The notes: generated by a model not told the origin, from the sequence alone. 64,000 nt of DNA from Chitinophaga sedimenti (GCF_023156195.1 NZ_JAKUKA010000001.1:3038001-3102000); one strand, 5' to 3'; numbered from the stretch's first letter, positions 9,437-20,312 are shown. Translations and numbers: made by a program.

Positions 9437-10403
9437 TGCGCCCGTCCACGATTTTCACGCCGTCGGCAATATCTTCCGCCAGCAACAGCGGACCGTCCAT
9501 GTCGGTATAATCGAGGTAAGGCAGTAAATGTGCCACGGCCGATGTGCCGACGGTACTTTCATTCATACTGCCCGTCATCGTTTTCATGCCCAGGCGCTTT
9601 GCCGTATCGATCATTCTGCGGGCTGGTGTAATACCGCCGCATTTGGTGAGTTTGATGTTAACGCCGTGAAAGTATCCATTACATTTTTCCACGTCCTGCT
9701 CCACGATGCAGCTTTCGTCTGCAATGAGGGGCAGGGCACTTTTTTCGTACACTTCCTTCATGCCTTCCCAATTATCGGCACGCATAGGCTGTTCTATGAA
9801 CTCCACGCCCAGCTGGCGAAATGCCGCGGCGTTGCGCAAAGTTTCCTCCACACCCCAGGCGCAGTTCGCATCTACCCGGAATATTGCGTTAGTATGTTTA
9901 CGCAGTTCGGTAATGATCGCAATATCCTCGTTCGTCCCAAGTTTGATCTTGTAAATCGGCCATGGAAACTCCATCAGCTTCTTCACCATGTTCTCCACGG
10001 TATCGATGCCAATAGTGTAGTCGGTAAGCGGGTTGCGGGAGATGTCCAGTCCCCACACTTCATACAGCTTCTTGTTTTGCTTTTTAGCGTAGAGGTCGTG
10101 GGCGGCGAGGTCCAGGGCGCAGAGCGCAAACAGGTTGTGCTGCAGCCTCGGGTACATGTCCTGCCAGAAGGCTTCGGGCGTGTCCAGCTCATAACTTTCG
10201 ATGAACTCGCGGTGCTTTTCCACGTCTTCCATCAGCATAGGTACGGTGATGTTATAATAGGAATTATCGGCCGTTTCGCCGAGACCTGTAAGCCCGTCCT
10301 GCGACAAGGCGATGACGAGCAGCGGCTGCACGTCTTTAGACTTGCGGGAAATGGTAAAGGTGTGCCTGAACTTCAGCGCCACGGGGTAAAACTGTAATTC
10401 CAT
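9369..10403 (-). CDS. dipeptide epimerase (enolase superfamily)
   Basis: A cytosolic enzyme of the L-Ala-D/L-Glu epimerase group, which interconverts stereoisomers of dipeptides such as those released in murein recycling. The 344-residue frame is intact. Enolase-superfamily residues are visible: KIK (152-154) with the catalytic lysine, metal ligands Asp178 (DANCAW), Glu204 (EQP) and Asp229 (ADES), and the second catalytic lysine Lys251 in IKLTKCGG. An N-terminal capping domain precedes the barrel. Dipeptide specificity is inferred from overall resemblance, and a muconate cycloisomerase-like substrate is possible. The C-terminus overlaps the convergent secreted protein by 68 bases. Confidence 0.85.
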   Translation of the reverse strand: MELQFYPVALKFRHTFTISRKSKDVQPLLVIALSQDGLTGLGETADNSYYNITVPMLMEDVEKHREFIESYELDTPEAFWQDMYPRLQHNLFALCALDLAAHDLYAKKQNKKLYEVWGLDISRNPLTDYTIGIDTVENMVKKLMEFPWPIYKIKLGTNEDIAIITELRKHTNAIFRVDANCAWGVEETLRNAAAFRQLGVEFIEQPMRADNWEGMKEVYEKSALPLIADESCIVEQDVEKCNGYFHGVNIKLTKCGGITPARRMIDTAKRLGMKTMTGSMNESTVGTSAVAHLLPYLDYTDMDGPLLLAEDIADGVKIVDGRIIYAQRPGTGAVLLPDVSSRKS

Positions 10404-10474
10404 GTAAGAAAGATAGGAGTATTTGCAGATTCATGCAACTTTTTTAAAACAAAGCGGCAGAAAGGTGCAAAGAA

Positions 10475-10498
10475 AAGGCCCCGGTAAACCGGGGCCTT
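10475..10498 (-). terminator. terminator downstream of dnaK
   Basis: A perfect 10-base GC-rich stem (10475-10484 with 10489-10498) with a 4-base loop is followed on the minus strand by a T-rich run. It sits 28 bases past the dnaK stop. Confidence 0.8.
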
Positions 10499-10525
10499 CA
10501 AAAACCAATTATCTATAGCTATGTA

Positions 10526-12431
10526 CTATTTCACTTCTTCGTACTCGGCATCTGTAACCTGGTCGCCGGAAGCGCCCTGGTTAGGCTGGCCCTGTTGTGC
10601 ACCCGCGCCTGCATCGGCACCTGGCTGGCCCTGTGTTGCTTTGTACATTTCTTCTGAAGCAGCTGTCCAGGCGTTAGTAACTTCTGTCATAGCGGCATCT
10701 ACCTGGGCAACATCCTGCGCTTTGTGGGCGGCTTTCAGTTTTTCCAGTGCAGCTTCGATCGGTGCTTTCTTATCAGCAGGGATCTTATCGCCGTACTCTT
10801 TCAGTTGCTTTTCTGTCTGGAAGATGGTGCTGTCGGCCTGGTTCAGCTTTTCGATCGTCTCGCGCTGAGCTTTATCGGCAGCTTCATTGGCTTTCGCCTC
10901 GTTCTTCATTTTTCGATCTCTTCTTTATTCAGACCGCTACCTGCCTCGATACGGATGTTCTGGGTTTTACCAGTACCCTGATCTTTCGCAGTTACGTGCA
11001 GGATACCGTTGGCGTCGATATCGAAGATAACTTCGATTTTAGGCGTACCGCGGGGAGCAGGCGGAATATCAGCGAGGATGAACCTGCCGAGGGTGCGGTT
11101 TTGCGCGGCCATCGGGCGCTCGCCCTGCAGTACGTGGATTTCCACGCTCGGCTGGCTGTCAGCAGCGGTTGAGAACACCTCAGATTTTTTGGTCGGGATG
11201 GTGGTGTTAGACTCGATCAGTTTGGTGAACACGCCGCCCATGGTTTCGATACCCAGCGACAGCGGGGTTACGTCCAGCAGCAGTACGTCTTTTACTTCAC
11301 CGGTAAGTACACCGCCCTGGATAGCGGCGCCGATAGCTACCACCTCATCAGGGTTCACACCTCTATTCGGTTTTTTACCGAAGAATTTCTCTACTACTTC
11401 TCGGATTTTAGGAATACGGGTAGAACCGCCTACCAGGATCACTTCGTCGATGTCGGAAGTAGAAAGGCCAGCATCGCTCAGGGCTTTCTTACACGGGGCG
11501 AGGGTTCTTTCTACCAGTGCATCGCTCAGCTGCTCGAATTTCGCGCGGTTGAGTTTTTTCACCAGTGTTTGGGAACACCATCTACCGCAGTGATGTAAGG
11601 CAGGTTAATTTCAGTTTCCTGTGAAGAAGACAATTCGATTTTTGCTTTCTCTGATGCTTCTTTCAGACGCTGCCATGCCATCGGATCTTTATGCAGGTCA
11701 ACCGCTTCTTCTTTTTTGAATTCGTCGGCCAGCCAGTCCATGATCACTTTATCAAAGTCGTCACCACCAAGGTGGGTGTCACCATTGGTAGATTTTACTT
11801 CGAATACACCATCACCGAGTTCGAGGATGGAGATATCGAATGTACCACCACCAAGGTCGAATACAGCGATTTTGCTATCCTCGCTTTTCTTATCGAGACC
11901 GTAAGCCAGCGCTGCTGCCGTAGGTTCGTTAATGATACGGCGAACATTGAGGCCTGCGATTTCGCCGGCTTCTTTGGTTGCCTGACGCTGAGCGTCGTTG
12001 AAGTAAGCCGGCACGGTAATTACCGCTTCACTTACCTCTGTGCCGAGGTAGTCTTCCGCAGTTTTCTTCATTTTCTGAAGAATCATTGCTGAAATTTCCT
12101 GCGGCGTATATTGCCTGCCATCGATATCGATGCGGGGTGTATTGTTATCGCCTTTTACTACCTTGTAGCTCCAGTGCCCCGCTTCATTGGTAACCTCGTC
12201 GAAACGACCGCCCATGAAACGTTTTACTGACATGATGGTATTAACAGGGTTAGTGATCGCCTGGCGTTTTGCAGGATCGCCTACTTTCCTTTCCCCGTTC
12301 TTCAAAAATGCCACAACGGAAGGTGTGGTCCTGCGACCTTCATCGTTGGCAATTACTACCGGCTCGTTACCTTCCATTACGGCAACGCAAGAGTTGGTAG
12401 TTCCTAAGTCAATACCTATGATCTTTCCCAT
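10526..12431 (-). CDS. dnaK: chaperone DnaK (Hsp70), two frame breaks
   Basis: ATP-driven cytosolic chaperone acting with DnaJ and GrpE. The start [15 protein letters not shown] is the canonical phosphate-1 motif. [24 protein letters not shown] and [11 protein letters not shown] mark the nucleotide-binding domain; [17 protein letters not shown] is the linker and start of the substrate domain. The tail ends DAEYEEVK, the usual C-terminal charged motif. Frame breaks lie near 11570 (a C lost in CACCTGG) and 10912 (an A lost after EEIEK). Repaired length is about 635 residues. Being essential, this broken gene argues for sequencing error. An SD-like AGGAG lies 14 bases before the ATG. No CIRCE element is seen upstream. 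Confidence 0.97.
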
Positions 12432-12795
12432 GATTATTAATTATTCTCCTTTTAGTTAGTGTAAACCTGTTGTGCAGATTTTCAGTAGTTTAGTCAATGA
12501 TTATGCCAAGTGACAAAATGTGCAATATTGGCAGTCACCCTGTCTTTCCCCTGTATTTTCGGCCTTCCACAACCTGTCACAACAATTCCCGGGATTGCGG
12601 CTTTAAACAAAAACACTTGCCGCCTGTTATATGTTCACGCACAAGGGCCCGCTACCAGCCCAAATGCACGTCCATGGCTTTTTTCAATTATTAAGACAAA
12701 TAGATCACCAGCTTAATTTACTCGCTATCACCGGTTTATACGGCGTGATGGCCCCAAATTTGGATCAACCCATAAACGTACCACAACCACTTCTC
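12432..12795. promoter_or_regulatory. divergent intergenic region of dnaK and the OmpA-family gene
   Basis: No gene is seen in these 364 bases. An inverted repeat TGCCAA-N18-TTGGCA at 12504-12533 lies 73 bases before the dnaK start and could be an operator. No HrcA CIRCE repeat is present. No clean TAnnTTTG element is visible for either gene. Confidence 0.4.
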
Positions 12796-14165
12796 ATGAA
12801 AACAAACTTCCTTGCAGCGGCCCTGGTGCTGACGGCCGCATTCTCCCCTTATGCACACAAGCACAGGACGATATGTCCACTCCACGAAACACCGAAACAA
12901 CCGCCCCGGCCGGGCTTTTTAAAGGCACCGAAGGATACCGTACCTGGTCCATCGGCATTAACGGCGGCGCACTGGCGCCCGTAGCTTTTACCGGCGGGCA
13001 CAACGACTTTACGAAATGGCAGCTGTCTTACGGCTACGGCGCCTACGTAAAATGGCAGCTGCTGCATTTTATGTCTTTGCGGGCCGATTTCCTTGGCGGA
13101 CAGCTGAAGGGGAACAATGACAAAAAGCTGGGCAACGGCTCTGCTCCCAACAGTCCCTACTCACAGTTCGAAACACAGCTGCAGTGGTCGGGCAGTCTTA
13201 ACGCGGTATTTAACGTGGCGAACATGAACTTCTTTGCCAAAAGGAATTTTATGCAGCTGTACGTATCGGCAGGTGGCGGACTGGCAGGCTACAAGCCCAC
13301 GATTACCACCACGGGTAATGTAACCACCGATTACAAGCCCAACGGCAACATCACCGAATTTTTTGTACCGGTTGGCGCGGGATTGAAGTTTAAACTGTCT
13401 GAATCCGTGAACTTCGACATCGGCTACACGATGCATTACCCGGATGGCGATAACCTCGATGGCGTACCCAATGGCATTGGGCGCGACAAATACTCCTATG
13501 GTTATATAGGCGTGGAATTCCCGCTGGGTAAAAAATCGAAACCGCAGCTGGCCTGGCATAACCCGATCGCGGAAATGTATGACGACCTGTCATCACAACG
13601 CGACCAGGTAAAACTGGAACTGGACGCACAGAAAGAAGCTAATGCCAAACTGGCCGCCGATATGGCAAAGCTAACGGCAGACAGCGATGGCGATGGTGTT
13701 TCGGACATGTTCGACAAATGTCCTAATACGCCTAAAGGCGAAAAAGTAGATGGTGCGGGTTGTACCCTGCCACGCGATACCGTGCAGCCGAAACAGGTGA
13801 AAATTTTTGTGACCGAAGCGGATAACCGCCTGGTACGCGAAGCCATCGCAAACCTCGAGTTCGAAACCGGCAAGGCAAGCATCAAAGCCGCTTCGTTCCC
13901 GGCCCTGGACCGTGTAGCCGAACTGCTCACGCAAAAAGGCTTCAGCATCAAACTGAGCGGCCACACCGACAATGTAGGTAAAGCGGAAAGCAATATGATA
14001 TTATCGAAACAACGCGCCGAATCGGTGAAATCATACCTGGTGGGCCGTGGTGTAAATCCATCTAAAGTAGAAGCTGTCGGTTACGGACAAACGCAGCCGA
14101 TCGCCAGCAATAAAACAGCGGCGGGCAGGCAGCAGAACCGAAGGGTAGAGTTTGTGTTGTATTAA
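12796..14165 (+). CDS. OmpA-family outer membrane protein with TSP3-like linker
   Basis: The repaired start is ATG 12796 (MKTNFLAAALVLTAAF), a signal peptide. One base is missing near 12860, and the frame continues QDDMSTPRNTE. The N-terminal half (about 50-250) alternates aromatic and polar residues, as in a small beta-barrel. A calcium-binding thrombospondin-3-like stretch DSDGDGVSDMFDKCPNTP follows at about 295. The C-terminal OmpA domain shows NLEFETGKASI, LSGHTDNVG and LSKQRAESVKSYL, which bind peptidoglycan. Repaired length is about 456 residues. It should anchor the outer membrane to the cell wall. Confidence 0.88.
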
Positions 14166-14186
14166 TTTAGTATTGATATCAAATGT

Positions 14187-14217
14187 AATGGCGGGGCAGG
14201 ATCACTGTCCCGCCATT
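14187..14217 (+). terminator. terminator after the OmpA-family gene
   Basis: A 13-base stem with one G-U pair (14187-14199 with 14205-14217) and a 5-base loop is followed by a short T-containing tail, 22 bases past the stop. Confidence 0.7.
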
Positions 14218-14294
14218 GTTATTACCAGAAAACGCCCGTTTTAGGGGATATCCGGATTTCCGATTACCTTTGCCCTCTGACAATTTTTAACAGC

Positions 14295-16221
14295 ATGAGT
14301 GTTGTATCTGCCATTAAGACCGCTGCGATAGCAGCCATACAGGAAATATACCAGCAGCCGGTAACGGCGCAGGACATTGCCGTGAATATCACCAAGCCCG
14401 AGTTTGAGGGAGAATATACCGTTGTTACTTTTGGTTTTACCAAGATGAGCCGCCAAAGCCCGGAAGAAACCGGCAAAGCGATTGGCGCTGCCATGGTAAA
14501 AGCCTTTCCCGAGCTGATTTCGAAGTTTAACGTGGTAAAAGGGTTCCTGAACCTGAGCATCAGCGATAATTACTGGACCAACTTTTTACAGGGGGCCTTT
14601 AATAATAAAACGACCGCACAAAAACCGGCCAACGGTAAAAAGGTAATGGTGGAATATTCTTCTCCCAATACCAACAAACCGCTGCACCTCGGTCACCTCC
14701 GGAACAACTTCCTGGGTTATTCGATTGCCGAAATCCTCAAAGCCAACGGTTATGAAGTGATTAAAGCCAACCTGGTAAACGACCGCGGCATCCACATCTG
14801 TAAATCGATGCTGGCCTGGCAGCTGTTCGCCCATGGCGATACGCCGGAAAGCACCGGCATTAAAGGCGACCACCTCGTTGGCGACTACTATGTGAAGTTC
14901 GAAAGCATCCTGAAAGAACAGGCCGAACCGATCATTTCCCGCGTACTAGAAGGCAAATTCTCCGATTTTGACGGGGAGGAGCTGGAGAAAGTAAGAAAAC
15001 TCCATGCCGCCTTCATTAAACCGGAGAACCAGGACAACGCAGACAAACTGGGCAAGATTACCGACGAGATCAAAGAACTCACGCGTAATAAAACGGAGAT
15101 CATGGTGCAGGCGAAAATCATGCTGCAGCAATGGGAAGCCGGCAACCCGGATGTACGCAGCCTGTGGAGCAACATGAACCAGTGGGTGTACAAAGGTTTC
15201 GACGAAACGTACAAACGCCACGGGCATCGACTTTGACAAAATGTATTACGAGAGTGAAACCTACCTGCTGGGCAAATCCTTTGTAGAAGAAGGCCTGGAG
15301 AAAGGAGTACTGTTCCGTAAAGACGATAATTCTGTGTGGATCGACCTGACGGCCGACGGCCTGGACCAGAAACTGCTCCTGCGCGGCGATGGCACTTCGG
15401 TGTACATGACGCAGGACCTGGGTACCGCCCGCCTCAAATACGACGACTACCACATGGATCAGAGCATGTACGTGGTGGCCGACGAGCAGGCGTACCACTT
15501 TAAAGTGCTGAAACTGATCCCTGGAGAAAATGCAGGAGCCCTGCGCTTCCGGCATTCATCACCTCTCCTACGGCATGGTGGAACTGCCGCACGGCCGTAT
15601 GAAAAGCCGTGAAGGCACTGTGGTGGACGCCGACGACATGATCGACGAGATGCTGGCCACTGCCAAACAACAAACGCAGGAACTGGGCAAGGTAAAAGAC
15701 TTTTCGGAAGATGAACTGACACGCCTCTACGAAACCATCGGTCTGGGCGCCATCAAGTTTTTCCTCCTGAAAGTGGACCCGCGTAAGCGAATGATCTTCA
15801 ACCCGGAGGAATCTATCGACCTGCATGGCTTTACCGCACCATTTATCCAATACGCCTACGCGCGTATCCGCTCTATCCTGCGCGAATTGGGCGGCACTAA
15901 CCTGTCCGGCGCGTTCAAGTACACCGAGGACCTGTTACCGTTGGAGAAAGAACTGATCGTGCTGAACGAACAATTCGGCAACGTGATCGAAGAAGCAGCA
16001 AGGGAAACCAGCCCGGCGGTGATCGCGAACTACGCGTTCCAGCTGGCGCAGAGCTTCAACTCTTTCTATGCAAAAAGGAAAGCGGCCGTTATGTGTATTC
16101 GATTATCGATGCGGAAAACGAAGAGAAAAAACACCTGCGGTTGCAGATCGCATCCCTGACGGCGAATACGATTGCACAGAGCTTAAAGCTCTTAGGCATC
16201 AACGTTCCGGAAAGAATGTAA
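14295..16221 (+). CDS. argS: arginyl-tRNA synthetase (three frame breaks)
   Basis: Charges tRNA-Arg with arginine in the cytosol. The N-terminal Arg-S domain (1-100) is followed by SSPNTNKPLHLGHLRNNF, which holds the HIGH-type signature as HLGH, and then the class I Rossmann fold. YGMVELPHGRMKSREGT carries the KMSKS-equivalent loop. The C-terminal anticodon-binding domain ends SLKLLGINVPERM. Frame breaks fall near 15225, 15500 and 16078; two of them look like extra bases rather than losses. Total length is about 640 residues. Breakage of an essential single-copy gene points to assembly error. Confidence 0.93.
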
Positions 16222-16223
16222 TA

Positions 16224-16251
16224 AACGGGCCGCGAAGTATCGCGGCCCGTT
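16224..16251 (+). terminator. terminator after argS
   Basis: A perfect 12-base stem (AACGGGCCGCGA with TCGCGGCCCGTT) with a 4-base loop starts two bases after the argS stop and is followed by TTTAT. Confidence 0.85.
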
Positions 16252-16401
16252 TTATATGCCCCTTCCGCTAAAAGAAAAGGGATGCCCTTTACGAACATCC
16301 CTCCCAAAAAAATACCACGGGAAACACAAAACAGTTTCCTGCACGCTTGCCATGTACAAGGCCGCTTTGCGCTTTTTGAATCCTGTGGCGTAAGTAGTAT
16401 C

Positions 16402-17414
16402 TTATTTTACATCGCCAAGCGCAAGCGCCTGGTCGCAGATCTGCTGGCCTTTTACCAGTTGCCCCGCGCCGATATACGATTTACCGAGCATAAACATCGC
16501 GAACGCGTTCATGGGCTGCATCACCAGGATGCCGTTCCACTGCGTAAGCGCATGGGTGTAATCTTGTTTTTGTAATACGCATTAGCGAGCGAAAGCATAA
16601 TACGAATGTCTTTCGGACGCAGGGTGAGCGCCGTTGTCAGGTGGCGAATGCCTTCTTCTGTTTCTGATTGCCGCAAACAGGCATTGCCAAGGTTAAAATA
16701 AAAATCCGCATCTGCGGGGCGACCTAAAGCGTTGGCTTTTTCGAAGGCGCCGGCGGCATGTTTAAAGTCTGCCATGTTGTAATAAATCATTCCAAGTTCA
16801 AAAAATAAGTTGGCCTGGGTGCTGTCAATCCGGAGGGAAGCGTGGTAGTATTCGATACTTTCGGTATAGCGTTCTTTCAGTGCCAGCACTTGCGCTATTT
16901 TATAGGGAACCGCCGGGTTGTCCGGCTCTTCATCCAACGCTTTGAAGAGGTGGCGTATTGCATTATCGGCATGGTCCAGGTGGTAATAGCATAGGCCAAT
17001 CATCTTTTCCATCCTTATTGCACCTGCTTCCTGAGCCTGTAGAGCCAGGGTAAGCGCATCTTCAAAGGCCTTCTGTTCGTAATAAAGTTCAGCCATGTTT
17101 TGCAAAGCTGCTTTATGGAACGGTTCCTTTTTCAAAAGTACGAGAAACTGCTGCTTCGCGGATTCAGTCTGCTGCTGCTGGCGGAATAACAGGCCCAGCT
17201 CAAGGTGAGCGTCGGTCAAACTTTCGTTTTCCCGAATGGCGGCTGTAAAACAAGCCTGTGCTGCAGTTAACTGGCCTGATTGTTTCAGCGCCAAACCTTC
17301 TCTGTACAGTTTTTTTGCCTTGTGATCATTCTCGGGCGAGGAAGCTATAACAGGGTTGCCAACAGTCAATAGCAGCAACGGGAGCCATAGGATACAGGTT
17401 CGGGATACGGTCAT
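16402..17414 (-). CDS. secreted TPR-repeat protein (one frame break)
   Basis: Starts MTVSRTCILWLPLLLLTVG with a signal peptide ending near residue 24. At least seven tetratricopeptide units follow (for example AKKLYREGLALKQSGQLTAA, and ADFYFNLGNACLRQ), forming a helical scaffold for protein contacts. The frame breaks near 16558: NAYYKNK should continue as DYTHALTQWNGILVMQP and run to the stop at 16402. Repaired length is about 337 residues. It probably works in the periplasm, but no partner is suggested by its neighbours argS and cdd. Confidence 0.8.
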
Positions 17415-17486
17415 ATAGGCGGGGAGGTTTAAGCCCCCTTTTCACAAATATAAATATCTTATAATTTATAACAAATAACGTTTGTG

Positions 17487-17971
17487 TTATTTCATACTAT
17501 CTGCACTAAAAGAAAAGGGCAAAATATCTTTTACACTGTCAATCAGCCACACCGGACCTGTTTGTCCCCCCAGGATAATACGGATCGGTTTGCCCTGCCG
17601 CACCTCGTACTCCCGTAATGTTTGCCGGCAAATGCCGCAGGGCGAAATAGGACTGCTCCCCTCCCCGTTTTCGTTGCGGTAACTGACTGCAATCGCCTCG
17701 ATACCCACCCCGGATACACCGACGAAGCAGCCGACAACGCCGTACGCTCCGCGCAGATCCCCACGGGATAAGAAGCATTTTCCTGGTTAGTACCCGTCAG
17801 CGTTTCCCCATTATCGAGCTTCACCACGGCCGCTACCTGGAAATTAGAATACGGCGCATATGCATGTTTCACAGCTTGCTGCGCATGCACCAGTAATGAA
17901 GCGTCTTCAGGCGCCAGTTGCTGCAGATCGTCATATTGCAGGTAGTCAAAGGACTCCGTCACTTTTTTCAT
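17487..17971 (-). CDS. cdd: cytidine deaminase (one frame break)
   Basis: Deaminates cytidine and deoxycytidine to uridine forms for pyrimidine salvage. The zinc site is visible as CAERTAL (catalytic Glu) and PCGICRQ (PCxxC). The substrate strand FQVAAVVKLDNGE precedes them. The frame breaks near 17705: SSVYPG continues as VGIEAIAVSYRNENGEG. Repaired length is about 161 residues, normal for the small homotetrameric type. The start MKKVTESFDYLQ at 17971 is directly downstream of the lepB terminator on the same strand. Confidence 0.9.
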
Positions 17972-18001
17972 TCCTACAATTTAAGGAATTCTATATAAAG
18001 A

Positions 18002-18033
18002 AAAAGGGATGAAAGTTGCCCTTCATCCCTTTT
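18002..18033 (-). terminator. terminator after lepB
   Basis: A perfect 12-base stem (18002-18013 with 18022-18033) with an 8-base loop, 22 bases past the lepB stop, with A and T runs at the stem ends. It separates lepB from cdd. Confidence 0.8.
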
Positions 18034-18054
18034 AAGTATATGTTGTTGAACTGA

Positions 18055-19224
18055 TTAGTGAATGGTGCGGAACAAACGGCTCCAGCGGATGCCATTGTTG
18101 CCGTAGCTCATCCATATCAGCCAGGCTTTACCTACTACGTGATCTTCCGGAACAAAGCCCCAATAGCGGCTATCCAGTGAGTTATCGCGGTTATCGCCCA
18201 TCATCCAGTAGTAATCCATTTTAAAGGTATACTCGGTAGCATGCTGGCCATTAATGTAGAACTGACCATTTCTTTCTTCGAGCTTGTTGCCTTCGTAAAT
18301 AGCGATCGCACGGCGGTAGAAGTTAATGCTCATGCTGTCGAGTTTAACGGTAGCACCTTTCTTCGGTACGTAAATCGGTCCGAAGTTATCTTTATTCCAG
18401 TTCAGGGAGTCTACAAAAGGATACAGCAAATCGTTGGAAGCACCCTGTCCAGGGCCGTTGGGAATATAAGGCTGCACGCTGGTTACCGCCTGTTTCAGCG
18501 CCTGCAATTCTGTAACGTTGTCTTTCGTTAAATTGTAGATAGCGCTGCTGCCATCTCCGCCGCGACCACCTTCGATGCCCATATCTTCGAGCGTGGAAAG
18601 GTTTAGACCGCCGTTGGGAGCATACACGCTGTAGTAATGCTGGCTTTTCGGCGGCACTTCCGCAGGCTGACCGTTCACATATACCACAGCATTGATCGCA
18701 TATACAGAATCGCCGGCGATGGCGATACAACGTTTAATGTAGTTTTCGCGTTTATCTACCGGGCGGGAAGTAACGGGACCTAAAGAGTCCCACACTTTTT
18801 CACGGCCAAAAGCGCGCACGAGGCCATAATAGCTGGCGTCCTGCTGGTTTAACGCAACGGTATCGCCTTCAGGAAAGTTGAATACGACCACGTCATTGCG
18901 TTTAATGTCGGAGAAGCCCCACCAGCGGCGGTACTTCCATTGCACAGCTTCAGAATATGCTTTCGTGTATTTAGTGAAGGGCAGTGTATGGTGTGTAAAA
19001 GGCACGGCCAGCGGGGTCATGGGAACACGCGGACCATAACTGATCTTGCTTACGAACAGGAAATCGTTAACCAGGAGTGTTTTCTCCATCGAAGGAGTAG
19101 GGATGGTATAGGCTTCAAAAATGAAAGTACGGATCAGCGTGGCTGCAATGATCGCAAAAACTGCCGCGTCAATCCATTCGCGCAAAGGCGATTTCTTTTG
19201 GGCGGACCGTCTTTCTTTCTCCAA
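18055..19224 (-). CDS. lepB: signal peptidase I
   Basis: An inner-membrane serine protease that removes signal peptides from exported proteins. The frame is intact at 389 residues. One N-terminal membrane helix (about 18-36) leads to PTPSMEKTL with nucleophile Ser45. Catalytic Lys164 lies in ENYIKRCIAIAGD, and MGDNRDNSLDSRYWGFVP is the conserved box E. A long insert between the lysine box and box E (about 185-330) is usual for Bacteroidota LepB. It is divergent from the MerR-type gene. Confidence 0.95.
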   Translation of the reverse strand: MEKERRSAQKKSPLREWIDAAVFAIIAATLIRTFIFEAYTIPTPSMEKTLLVNDFLFVSKISYGPRVPMTPLAVPFTHHTLPFTKYTKAYSEAVQWKYRRWWGFSDIKRNDVVVFNFPEGDTVALNQQDASYYGLVRAFGREKVWDSLGPVTSRPVDKRENYIKRCIAIAGDSVYAINAVVYVNGQPAEVPPKSQHYYSVYAPNGGLNLSTLEDMGIEGGRGGDGSSAIYNLTKDNVTELQALKQAVTSVQPYIPNGPGQGASNDLLYPFVDSLNWNKDNFGPIYVPKKGATVKLDSMSINFYRRAIAIYEGNKLEERNGQFYINGQHATEYTFKMDYYWMMGDNRDNSLDSRYWGFVPEDHVVGKAWLIWMSYGNNGIRWSRLFRTIH

Positions 19225-19276
19225 AATGCAAGATTCATTGGTGAATTTTAGATGTAATGTTAAGTGCTTTAAGCAA

Positions 19277-19284
19277 CAAATATA
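19277..19284 (-). promoter_or_regulatory. -7 promoter element for lepB
   Basis: On the minus strand this reads TATATTTG, an exact TAnnTTTG match about 53 bases before the lepB ATG. A -33 TTTG is not evident. Confidence 0.45.
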
Positions 19285-19383
19285 ATATTCTGCTAATTCT
19301 AACCAGCTTTATTGACGTAAAAGTTTTCTTAAAACCGGGAAAAGAAGGAAAAAAATAGCACGTTCGTTCAACTTCTTAATCTC

Positions 19384-19391
19384 TATTTTTG
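19384..19391 (+). promoter_or_regulatory. -7 promoter element for the MerR-type regulator
   Basis: TATTTTTG matches TAnnTTTG and would place the transcript start near 19397. The reading frame is open from TTG 19389, but that codon lies inside the element. The TTG at 19413 is therefore the better start. Confidence 0.45.
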
Positions 19392-19412
19392 TTTAATTCT
19401 AGATATACTACC

Positions 19413-20312
19413 TTGAACAGTTTCACCATAAAAGATATTGAATTGCTTACCGGTATCAAGGCCCATACCATCCGTATATGGGAGCAGCGCTATAAGCTGC
19501 TGAGGCCTAAAAGAAAAGATACCAATCACCGGGTGTACGACAACGACGACCTGAAGCACATCATGCGCGTATCTTACCTCTACCACCGCGGCGTTAAAAT
19601 TTCCAAGATCGCAGAAATGACCGACGAGGAAATCCGCCGCCGCTCGCTGGAAGAAAAGTTGGAAGAAGACCTCTTTCAGCCTTTAAGCAACCAGCTGGTA
19701 GAAGCCATGATCGATTTTGACCAGCAGCGTTTCGAGAAAGTGTTTAATAACGCATTGCTCCGCTTTGGTTTTGAAAAAACGATCCTGCAGGTAATTTATC
19801 CTTTCCTGCAACGCGTGGGACTGCTCTGGCTCAACGACTGCGTTAACCCCGCACAGGAGCATTTTGCCTCGCTCATCGTCCGTAAAAAGATGATGGTGGC
19901 CATTGACGGGCTGGAGCTATCGCGCGAAAGCGGTACCGACAGCTTCCTGCTGTTTTTGCCGGAGGGTGAGTACCATGAAATACCCTTGCTGTTCGTACAA
20001 TACCTGCTGAAACAACACGGCTGCCAGGTGGTTAACCTCGGCGCCAGCGTACCGTTGGAGGACCTGAAGTTCTTCACCGACCGCCGCCGCGTAACGCATA
20101 TTTATACCCATATGCTCACCTGCTTTTCGCAAAAAGACATGGACGCTTTTTTACACGAGATGGCCGATATGTTCCCTGCCGTACAGATCATTGTGTCGGG
20201 ACCGCAGACGGAGCGCATTGCGCATACCTTGCCCGCCAATGTCAGGGCATTACACTCGCTAGATGAAATTATTGAGTTTACAAGGAAGTCGAAAAAAGCG
20301 GCTGTCCGTTAA
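19413..20312 (+). CDS. MerR-family regulator with B12-binding-like C-terminal domain
   Basis: About 299 residues from TTG 19413 (no ATG is available upstream). The winged helix FTIKDIELLTGIKAHTIRIW is a MerR DNA-binding motif with the wing RPKRKDTNHRVYD. A helical bundle containing NPAQEHFASLIVRKKM follows, as in CarH/LitR proteins. A Rossmann-like cobalamin-type domain (about 165-290) comes last. The usual cobalamin motif has His followed by Gly three residues on; here it reads EYHEIPLL, keeping His but with Pro at the Gly position. B12 and light sensing are therefore uncertain. The last 35 bases overlap the convergent hydrolase gene. Confidence 0.8.
   Translation: MNSFTIKDIELLTGIKAHTIRIWEQRYKLLRPKRKDTNHRVYDNDDLKHIMRVSYLYHRGVKISKIAEMTDEEIRRRSLEEKLEEDLFQPLSNQLVEAMIDFDQQRFEKVFNNALLRFGFEKTILQVIYPFLQRVGLLWLNDCVNPAQEHFASLIVRKKMMVAIDGLELSRESGTDSFLLFLPEGEYHEIPLLFVQYLLKQHGCQVVNLGASVPLEDLKFFTDRRRVTHIYTHMLTCFSQKDMDAFLHEMADMFPAVQIIVSGPQTERIAHTLPANVRALHSLDEIIEFTRKSKKAAVR

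Noticed and set aside
10526..12431. dnaK as three separate genes or a pseudogene
   Set aside because: The pieces are contiguous, together make a full-length Hsp70, and each break is a one-base slip. One gene with sequence errors explains it better.
12504..12520. Sigma-54 promoter before dnaK (TTGGCAT...TTGAC on minus)
   Set aside because: The -12 element has GA instead of the near-invariant GC, and sigma-54 control of dnaK is unexpected.
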